Below, one piece after another: positions 56,341-64,000 of a stretch of 64,000 nt of DNA. The stretch is from Coenobita brevimanus (Eukaryota > Arthropoda > Malacostraca > Decapoda > Coenobitidae): assembly GCA_032717465.1 (NCBI GenBank), contig CM064632.1:26005064-26069063 (forward strand). Direction: 5' to 3'. The notes below the pieces were generated by a model that saw nothing but the letters and a program-made list of their open reading frames with translations, had not been told where the DNA came from and ran no database searches. The stretch's first letter is position 1. Every line of letters starts with the position of its first letter. Position numbers and translations under genes: made by a program.

Positions 56341-57724
56341 TTTGGCACCTGGTTCCAGAGGACTGGAAATCAGGTATAATTGTTCCTCTGTACAAAGGAA
56401 AGGGGGAGAGAGAAGTATGTGGTAACCATAGGGGTATTTGCCTTCTTAGTGTGACTGGTAAAATATATGGTAGAATACTCATTGATAGGGTTAGGCATAT
56501 GACAGAGGAGCTAGTTGGAGAAGAACAAGGGGGATTTAGGAAGGGAAAAGGGTGTGTAGATCAGATATTTGTTCTAAGATGTTTAGTGGAGAAGTATCTA
56601 GAGAAGGGAAGGAAAGTGTACGCTGCCTTCATGGACTTGGAGAAAGCTTATGACAGAATAGATAGGAAAGGTATGTGGAAGGTATTAAGAATATATGGAG
56701 TGGAGGGGAAATTGTTGAGTGCTGTGAAGAGTATGTACGAGGGAGCTAGGGCTACGGTGCGAGTGGATGGTGAGCTGAGTGAGTTCTTTGATCTCAATGT
56801 GGGACTGAAACAGGGGTGTGTAATGTCTCCTTGGCTGTTTAATATATATATGGATGGGGTCGTAAAGGAGGTACAAGGTAGGGCAGTGGATGTGGGGTGG
56901 CCTTAATGAATGAGGGTGAGATTTGGAAGCTTCCGGTGTTGCTGTTTGCTGATGATACAGTATTGTTGAGTGAAGATGAATGGGAGTTGCAAGGTTTGGT
57001 GAATGAATTTGGGACAGTGTGTAGGAGGAGGAAGCTGAAAGTTAATGTAAACAAAAGTAAAGTTATGGTGTTTGAGAGGAATGAAGTCACAGAGTGTGCA
57101 GTGAGGTTGGATGGTGAGGATATGGAGAATGTGAGTGCATTCAAGTACTTGGGTAGTGTGATGAGTAAGGATGGAACTTTGGGGGATGAAGTACGTGAAA
57201 GGGTACAGCAGGGAAGGAAGGTTGTTGGCACACTGAAAGCAGTGATGAGAAATAGGGAGGTGAGTATGGAAGTTAAGAAGTCACTGCATGATGGTATTGT
57301 GATCCCTACCCTGACGTATGGAAGCGAGGCGTGGACCTTGCAAGAGGGGAACAAGTCAAGAGTGAGAGCAGTGGAAATGAGTTACTTGAGAGGAGCATGT
57401 GGAGTGACATGGAGGGACAGGTTGACGAATGAAGAAGTGAAGGAACGTTGTGGGGTAGATGTGGATGTGGTTGAAAAGATTAGGAGAAATACACTGAGGT
57501 GGTTTGGACATGTGGAGAGGATGGAGAATGAAAGACTGACTAAGAGGGTGTATGTAGGTGAGGTGGAGGGAGGGAGAGGGAGGGGTAGACCGAGGATGAG
57601 GTGGAGGGATGGAGTTGAGAGGTATATGAGGGAGGGGGGGGTGAGTTGGGGGGAGGGGAGTCAAATGGTGGGTGACAGAGTGACTTGGAGGCGTTTTGTC
57701 TGCGGCCACCCTTTGCGGGATTAG
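56341..57724 (+). pseudogene. RTE-type reverse transcriptase, one frameshift
   Basis: The first frame (to 56906) has VPEDWKSGIIVPLYKGKG, ICLLSVTGKIYGRIL, GGFRKGKGCVDQIF, MDLEKAYDRIDR and GLKQGCVMSPWLFN. The second frame (about 56897-57724) has LPVLLFADDTVLL with the catalytic Asp pair, VNVNKSKVMVF, FKYLGSVMSKDG, TLTYGSEAWTL, MSYLRGACGVTWRDRLT, LRWFGHVERM and RGRGRPRMRW. The break fits loss of one G in GTGGGGTGG near 56897. The protein would act in target-primed reverse transcription, but no endonuclease domain is present. This copy is better preserved than those at 24147 and 26325. Confidence 0.9.
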
Positions 57725-57755
57725 GGCGTCGGGCTATAGATAGATAGATAGATAG
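56341..57755 (+). mobile_element. RTE-type non-LTR retrotransposon, 5'-truncated, GATA-tailed
   Basis: The copy begins just before VPEDWKSG and ends GGGATTAGGGCGTCGGGCTA followed by four to five GATA units. The 3' end lacks poly(A), as is usual for RTE elements. It lies in the same orientation as the putative exon at 55635 and probably within its first intron. The 5' truncation point falls within about 60 bases of that in the copy at 35371. Confidence 0.9.
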
Positions 57756-57759
57756 ACCT

Positions 57760-57975
57760 GGTGGTTCTTCATATTACTTACCTAATTGGTTTATTTTGGT
57801 TCATGGTTGCAGCTCATGCCCTACCCAATTGGTTTATTTTGGTTGGTTTATTTTGGTTGGTTTATTTTGATGCATGGTTGCTCATGCCCCTGCCCAAATG
57901 ATTCATTTGGTTCATGGTGGTTCCTCATGTCCCAACCCCAGTGATTTATTTTGGCTTATATCGTCGTTCCTCATG
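57760..57975. repeat. Degenerate minisatellite, TTGGTTTATTTTGGTTCATG
   Basis: Four to five units of about 36-43 bp run from the GATA tail to 57975, with shorter 14-bp TTGGTTTATTTTGG repeats inside (about 57827-57868). Confidence 0.8.
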
Positions 57976-58967
57976 ACCCTGGCGCTCCCCTTCTACGGTG
58001 CAGCCTCCAGTCACTACCACGAAATTTTTCCTATGGTCGTGGGTTTAGATTTGCTATTTTATGGCCAAATCCATGTCGCAACTACTTTTTTCTGCAGGGA
58101 GAACAACAGCGGTGACAAGATTCGGCACTCAATTTTCCTCCTCCTTACAAAAATATACCTACTTAAAGCTAGTTCAGCGTCGTAAATAGGCTATTCTCTT
58201 GCAGGAAAAACGAGGGTTAAAGAAAGATCTTTCGTGTCCAGCCCTTGCCCTCCATAAAAAAAAAGAAAGAAAAAAAAAAAAAAAGTTGACTGGGATTTTT
58301 TTTTTTTTTTTTTTTTATGAATCTTAGCTCATTGATCTCATGTTTACGAAGCTTTTGATAGGCATGAAAACTTTGTACCTATGTACTGTGTAGGTGTCAC
58401 GTTTTTTCCCTAAATGATACATCTGGAACAAGGTTAAAATCCCCATAGATATACCAGTCAGTTTTCTGTAAATGTGCTCGAAAATCGTTCATAAAGGTAT
58501 GAGAAATTTCTACCTTGGTCTCTGATTAACGGTATCAACACAGTCCCATATTAACCCCTTTGAGGTGTACGGCCCACCTCGAGGCTGTCGTAGTCGTGAA
58601 CGTTTAAGGAAAAAAAAAAGTTTTATTCGCTGATGTCTTGATGCGATCGATAATTCTCCCAGTCGCCCCTCGCGGATCGCAACCACCCAAGGCCGCCAAT
58701 CAAGCTGAGACAGTAACCATCAGATTCCCAGGCGCCTTGTAACAGACGTATGGAATTTGCTTAATCCTTTCAACATAATGGCGCCACTGTTATTTTATCC
58801 CAGTCAGGTGTCTCCAGCAGTTTTATCAAATTTAGGAGACATTCTGAACAATACGGAGTAAGTATAGAGTATACAGCATATTAAACCCTTTACTACAGGG
58901 CTACGAGGGGGCTCGTATGGGCTGAATAAAAATATCTAGATGTAGCAACAGTAACCAAAGAATAGTG

Positions 58968-59012
<45 letters not shown>

Positions 59013-59227
59013 AAGGAAAATACTCCAGGAAACTTTTATAGCTTAGGCCTAGACCAAAGATTTGCAGCGTGGCATACATTACCAGTAGGGTAATTCTGAG
59101 TTTCTTTGGGGTAATGGCCAGGAAAATAATATCACCACAATCTTCACTGTAGTCTGACCTACTTTTCCATATTTACATGGGGAGGGAGAACCCGGAACAA
59201 GGATCTTTCGTTTCTTTACGGGCCTAA
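57976..59227. other. No gene; homopolymer hairpin and (CT)n
   Basis: An A-rich run (58256-58284) and a T-run (58298-58317) lie close together and can pair. (CT)n at 58973-59009. TTAACCCCTTTGAGGTGTAC (58552) and TTAATCCTTTCAACATAATG (58759) resemble the AACCCTTT-type motifs elsewhere. No exon recognised. Confidence 0.45.
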
Positions 59228-59390
59228 TTGAAAAGATTAAGGAAGCTCAATAATAATGTTGAAAAGATTTAGGAAACTAAAAGTAATAAGGTTGAAAAGA
59301 TTAAGGCAGCTAAAAGTAATAAGATTGAAGATTAAGGAAGCTGTAAGTAATAAGGTTGAAACGATTAAGGAAGATAAAAGTAGTAAGGTA
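59228..59390. repeat. Minisatellite of about 34 bp, GTTGAAAAGATTAAGGAAGC
   Basis: About five units each ending CTAAAAGTAATAAG, with small indels. Confidence 0.85.
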
Positions 59391-59498
59391 TCCCCCCTTC
59401 CTAGTTTGTGGGAAGTATGACACAGGTTTCCGACACAAGTGCAGGGCGGTAGGGTTGCAACATCCATAGGTTAATACAGACATTTCCCTGTTGATAGT

Positions 59499-60536
59499 TG
59501 TCACGGGGTTTTTAAAATAAATGCAAATATTAAAATGATAATGTTCAATAATTCTGAACAGCAGGAACAAAAAATTGTCTTGCTAAATCAAGTAATGATT
59601 ACTTTAAGCCGGTCCGCTTCGTCGACTCTCTCAGAACGAGAATTTATAAACTTTCTCAACAGTACACAGCAGAGACTAATTACTCAAATCGCTGTTTATT
59701 AGTACTGTTAGCCTCTGGAGAGAGTTACTTCACCCCTGACAATATATAACTAATACTATGAATAATATCAGGTTCTTGCTGATGCTTAACTCCTAGGAGG
59801 CACAACGGATTCTAAGTTTAATACAACAAGACTGGCCTAAGTACCATTTATGAATAGCAAACGTTTATGCAAGCTAGGATCTATAAGGGAAATAAGCTTA
59901 ATTGTGGAGAAATGAAACACGAGTTTACATTATATTAAGCTCAAGAAAAAGAACTGTTAAATTTATTGATTACAAAAATAGGTTTAACGTTACATCTCAA
60001 AATGAATGAAAATAAAGAGATCGTATTCACTCACTCAATAGCTAAATTCTTGCGCCTAGAAAAAAACAACATGCGGCGCAGCCGGCTAGCATGTGAAGAA
60101 ACAGCACACTTAACTAAACTCTTAAGTCTAGGAAAACGAAAAGGAAATACTGGTCACTGAATGTGGTGTATCACCAAGAAGGGTGGGAGCCTGGAGAACT
60201 GTAGTCTGGTGGAGTTTGGGTGCTAGCTGACCTCTCTCACTGCTGGAGCACAGAACCTCACTCCGTCACGACAGACACTTGACTGACTAACTCGTGGGAA
60301 AGAAAGGGAGCGCTATGGCCGCATATTTTTAACAGTCGAGAGTGAGTGAAACGCGCCCAAAACAAATTGCTCAGCGGAAGCGCTAATGTCTCACACAAAG
60401 ACGATCACTTATGACACTGAAAAATTGATTTGAAAGGACTCCCAACCGAATGAGCGGTTAACTGAACGACAAACTGGGATTCCACTAGAGTTCGCCGTTT
60501 CCCACAAAAGCCAATGTCACTAACCGACTCGTGACA
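59499..60536 (-). repeat. Candidate 3' LTR of a minus-strand retrotransposon
   Basis: On the minus strand the segment starts TGTCACGAGTCGG and ends CCCCGTGACA, giving the short inverted TG...CA ends (TGTCACG/CGTGACA) of an LTR about 1.04 kb long. Immediately before it on that strand is GGGGCGAAA, a polypurine-tract-like sequence. AATAAA occurs on the minus strand near 59693-59698. No second LTR is in the window and no target duplication can be checked, so the call rests on the ends and on the position downstream of the Gag-integrase frame. Confidence 0.5.
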
Positions 60537-61257
60537 TTTCGCCCCATGAAAATCAATTCTTTCTTCAGAAAAAAGATTTCATTATGCATACATATAAATC
60601 CTAACTCAGTCACACAAGATTCACACTGTGGTGTGTGTGCTATCCTGCTACAGGAGAAAATCACTATCGCCAATGAGCGAAAAAACCTCGTATTTACGTT
60701 AATAGAGGCATGCTTGAGGGAAAAAACTCCGTGACGACGGTGAAAATCCTGTACTCAGGTCAAACTGAGCGAAAGTTCGCTACACTTACACTGACAACTA
60801 ATTGTTGTGTAGCGTGGTGTATGTGATACACGGTGTAGGTGTGACACTTGTAGTGTAACTGTACCTACGTGTAAAACGACTCAGCAAATATTAATAATAT
60901 GGCAACGACGAAGGCAGAGGAGAAGAGGCGGCAGCGTGCGGCAGACGATCAGCTGGCCCGCACAGCGAAACTGCTACACCCATTGCTGTACCTGCAAAAT
61001 CAGTTAAGGTGGATCATCAAAAGTGTCAATGAGACAAAAATTCTTATTACGTTACAATTACTCTCTCTCTGCCTAGCAGTCAGTACATGCTACGAAAGGT
61101 ACGCTCTAGCTGAAAAATACGAGTGACAGCCTAAGCTTCGTACATTCGAAGTCGCCATTAATTTATTAGGTAGATTATTAACCAGGAAATGTAGTCCCTG
61201 GATGCCGTTGTCTCGAGGACTCGTGTAGTTTACTGGTTAAACTTAACTCTACACTTA
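60537..61257. other. Non-coding interior; a short plus-strand open frame
   Basis: No minus-strand coding region is visible between the polypurine-like site and the tandem array. On the plus strand, ATG at 60899 opens 75 codons (MATTKAEEKRRQRAADD..., then a hydrophobic stretch ILITLQLLSLCLA). I cannot assign it; it may be fortuitous or an unrelated small gene. Confidence 0.3.
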
Positions 61258-61890
61258 CGATTAGTGTTGGCAAGTTGAGAATCCTTATGCAAACTCGGGC
61301 TCACGTAGCCTCGAACTGCACACGGGTCCTCAACCTGTGCCTTAACCTAGTGCCTATATTAATATCGGGGAGCTGAGAATCCTTGTGCAAACTCGGGCTC
61401 GTGTGTCCGCAGACACAGCCTCGAGTCGCCTCTGCAGTGTTCTCTCCATTCCCCCTTAACCTACAGTACCGGTACTTATATTAATATCGGGGAGCTGAGA
61501 ATCCTTGTGCAAACTCGGGCTCAAGTAGCCTCGAGTCGCCTCTGCAGAGTTCTCAAACTTCCCCCCTTAACCTACCGTACTTATATTAATATCGGGGAGC
61601 TGAGAATCCTTGTGCAAACTTGGGCTCACGTAGCCTCGAGTCGCCTCTGTGGAGTTCTCTCTCGAACTTCCCCCTTAACCTACAGTACTTATATTAATAT
61701 CGGGGAGCTGAGAATCCTTGTGCAAACTTGGGCTCACGTAGCCTCGAGTCGCCTCTGCGGAGTTCTCTCTTGAACTTCCCCCTTTACCTACAGTACTTAT
61801 ATTAATATCGGGGAGCTGAGAATCCTTGTGCAAACTCGGGCTCACGTAGCCTCGAGTTGCCTCTGCGGAGTTCTCAAACTTCCCCCCTTA
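61258..61890. repeat. Tandem repeat, period about 108 bp, six units
   Basis: TTAATATCGGGGAGCTGAGA occurs at 61359, 61481, 61586, 61694 and 61802 (spacings 122, 105, 108, 108), with a diverged unit before 61359. Each unit continues ATCCTTGTGCAAACTCGGGC, then CACGTAGCCTCGAGTCGCCT. An 88-codon frame across it is a by-product. It lies between the Gag-integrase frame and the candidate 3' LTR, so it may be part of the retroelement. Confidence 0.88.
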
Positions 61891-62056
61891 AACTATGGAA
61901 CACGTGTATGTACAGACCCTGGACATACTGTGTCCTGTGGGGCCAACAAGTGAGATGTCAGGTCTACACTTCTGACTGGGAACCAGGCTGGTCCTTGGAT
62001 TACTCAAATCTCTGAGGCCGCCTTTGTTACGGAACCCAGCATACAACAGTTGCTAG

Positions 62057-63868
62057 TTAGTAAGCAGTAAGTAGGTGAGACATCAGGTCTACACCCACAT
62101 TACCACTGCCCTGTCTCTCAACTGACTCAGAGATTATGGGTGTGGTTTCAAACGGCACAGGAAGGACATGTCCCTGATTAGTGGTATGTGGACACACACT
62201 GCAGGAACGCACAAAACTATTTATGTCTCGTCTCATCCCTGGCCAGAAAAGGTCAGCTCGGATATGGCCCTGGGTCTTCCTTTTGCCCATGTGACCTCCT
62301 GAGGCTGAACAATGACCCCATTGTAACACTGCTAGGCGGTACTTGGTGGGAACGACAAACTGCAGACGAACCTCGCCCTTGGGTGTTCGTGACTCACGGT
62401 AGAGCCGTCCTTGTTTACGAAGGAACTTGGCTCGACCTCCCCGTGAATACTTTATCACTCTACCCTTTTGTTTGTTCCGTACGGCAGCAAGTGTCGGGTC
62501 AGAATGTTGTTCTTGAACAACAAGTTGGCTACACATCAGATCTTGCGGCGAGTCAATGGTCACTGGGGTGACACAGTCTGGAGCCTCAGCCATGGCTCGT
62601 GTTACTATAGCCGAAGTCTGAGTAGCGTCTTCTTCGGTGCAAATATCCTTGACACCGGAAATATTGCCTATTATTAGGTCAAATAAGGGTTCTGGCATGA
62701 CAACTGCAAGTGTCATACCAGTATAAAATGGAGATGCCACCTGGATACATGCCTCAGGGAACAATCTCACTGATCCATCAATAAGGTTTGCATGGATCTG
62801 TCGACCTGTGTACTGCTCAGGCCGAACTAAACTCTGCTTAACAGAGCAACCTGAGGAACCATTATCTCTCAGGACCTTCACAGGGATGCCTCCCACAAAC
62901 CCTGGCTGAACAAGGAAGGTACTGTCACCTGTGGGAGGGCCTGTGGAGGAAGCAGCTAGCCACTCATGAGGCTGCTGAATAACTGATGCGGCAAACATGG
63001 TGCCTTGAGACCTAGAAACTTGAGGGGTCGTACTCACTGCCTGTGGAGATGGAACATTGGCCATCTGTGGAGGGGTGTTCACTGTCGCTGTGGGACTAGT
63101 GAACTGTGGGTGAGTACCCTTACTGGTAGGGACGTGACCACCGTGCTGCTGCTGAGGAATGAAGGCTGCGTTTGCTTCCTGCCTCCTATTCACTTGAGCT
63201 GGGGGTGAAAAGGACGGTCCCGATGGTCGGTTGCGTGGCTGATACTGCTGCTGGTTAGGGTACCTGTTGTACCTCTTCCACTCAGGTTTCTGAGTGTTTT
63301 GCCCCTGGTCCTTCCACTGCGGTTTTGGACCTTGGCCATTACTCTGAGAACGGCCTTGGTGCTGGGATTCAGTCTGAGATGGCTTCCCAGACTTGGCAGT
63401 ATCTTTTCTGCTGTTCCAGGTGTTTTGCTTGCGAGTTTGATACCCGTATGCAGTAAAGAATGCGTCAGCCTTTTCTGCCATTTGGCTGGCATCTTTCACC
63501 TGGCAGATCTTAAGCTGTGCTATGAGCTCAGCAGGCCACGACCTCTCTAGCTGTGTACGCAGCATAAGGTCAATTATCCCCTCACGCGTGGAAGGAGTTT
63601 CAACTTTCTTCATCCACTCACCTAAGTAAGCAGTGAGACGGTCGAGGAACTGAACAGCTGTCTCCTTGTCTTGGAGACGAGCTCGCATGAACTGAACTTT
63701 GGTGTCGTCTACTGTGAGACCATACGCCTTACTGAGTGCAGCTTTCATCATCTCATACGTGAGATTGTCTCCACGAATTCTGTGGAGAATATCGAGGACA
63801 GGGCCCTCAAATAAACTAAGAAATTGAAGCCACTTAGCTGCCTCATCCAGTTGATACATGTCTGCCAT
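62057..63868 (-). pseudogene. Gag - aspartic protease-like - integrase N-terminal polyprotein
   Basis: A 603-codon frame. Residues 1-150 form an alpha-helical Gag-like region (AAKWLQFLSLFEG, ALSKAYGLTVDD, QFLDRLTAYLGEWM), related in style to SCAN/capsid domains. Residues 150-310 are Gln/Pro/Ser/Arg-rich and likely disordered. Residues 330-410 resemble a retropepsin (KVLRDNGSSGCSV, then DLIIGNISGV), but the active-site triplet reads Asp335-Asn-Gly instead of Asp-Ser/Thr-Gly. Residues 480-555 match the integrase zinc-binding region, with HCSASGGHMG, DLFWPGMRRDI and CSVC (His-His-Cys-Cys). Soon after TPIISESVER the sequence departs from the expected catalytic core and stops. The open frame continues upstream of ATG 63868 to about 63963 (GELNEPYIARFED precedes it), so the true start may be earlier. 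Confidence 0.8.
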
Positions 63869-64000
63869 GTCCTCAAAACGAGCTATGTACGGCTCGTTTA
63901 GCTCGCCTTGTATGAAGGAAGCTTGATGCGTGGGGTTGCCAGGACATGTGTAGGAAGAGCGCTAGTGGAGCTTGGGTTAACTGCACCAGATGTGTCTGAA

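Larger units (their letters stand above)
59499..63963 (-). mobile_element. LTR retrotransposon remnant lacking reverse transcriptase
   Basis: From right to left: a Gag-protease-like-integrase frame, an unassigned gap, a 108-bp tandem array, a non-coding stretch, a polypurine-like site and a candidate 3' LTR. No reverse transcriptase or RNase H is seen. In most Gypsy elements these lie between protease and integrase; in Gmr1-like Gypsy elements integrase precedes them. The order seen therefore fits either a Gmr1-like element with its 3' half deleted or an internal deletion. The 5' end lies outside the window. Confidence 0.55.

Noticed and set aside
59499..60898. Reading the LTR as a 5' LTR of a plus-strand element leading to the frame at 60899
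   Set aside because: No tRNA primer-binding site (TGG...) follows the LTR edge at 60536, whereas a polypurine-like GGGGCGAAA sits there for the minus orientation.
62188..62677. Plus-strand frames opposite the Gag-integrase ORF
   Set aside because: They overlap a minus-strand frame with clear integrase motifs and have no domains of their own.

Overview
The window looks like nuclear DNA of an arthropod with a very repeat-rich genome, most likely a decapod crustacean. This is inferred from the extreme density of (CT)n, (CA)n, (GAT)n and (ATT)n tracts, several non-LTR retrotransposon families, many short foldback repeats and almost no exon sequence. Nothing resembles a bacterial operon, a CRISPR array or an organelle genome. 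Most open frames are artefacts of low-complexity sequence.

Layout. 1-7690: a long imperfect inverted repeat whose arms carry two near-identical non-LTR retrotransposon copies; the plus-strand copy (4009-7330) is nearly complete, with endonuclease, reverse transcriptase and a 28-base poly(A) tail. 8450-19300: foldback (MITE-like) repeats, a pogo/Tigger-like element (9191-10044), a 19-bp minisatellite (14041-14755), a splice-site pair resembling a recursive-splicing point (13840/13841), a G-rich array and long dinucleotide tracts. 19665-23470: a two-type minisatellite (32 and 34-37 bp), a (GAT)n tract punctuated by a conserved box, and a 1.5-kb polypurine block. 23930-36865: dispersed repeats, RTE-type retrotransposon fragments and an RTE copy at 35371. 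37260-42435: more foldback repeats, a hAT-like element with an 8-bp target duplication (39823-40462), a SINE-like element and a 1.5-kb TGTCA-rich array. 43310-52312: a 713-bp pure (CA)n tract, SINE-like and foldback repeats.

52313-64000 is the most gene-like part. A probable first coding exon (55635-55746) has a TATA box upstream, a strong start context, a secretory signal peptide and a GTAAGT donor; its last residues suggest, tentatively, an AMPA-type glutamate receptor. An RTE copy (56341-57755) lies in the putative first intron. The right end (59499-63963, minus strand) looks like an LTR retrotransposon remnant: Gag, an aspartic-protease-like region and the integrase zinc-binding region but no reverse transcriptase, then a 108-bp tandem array and a candidate 3' LTR.

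Apart from the exon, the genes present are those of mobile elements, and every assessable reverse-transcriptase copy carries a disabling frameshift, nonsense change or truncation. All similarity statements come from reading the sequence by eye; no database search was run.
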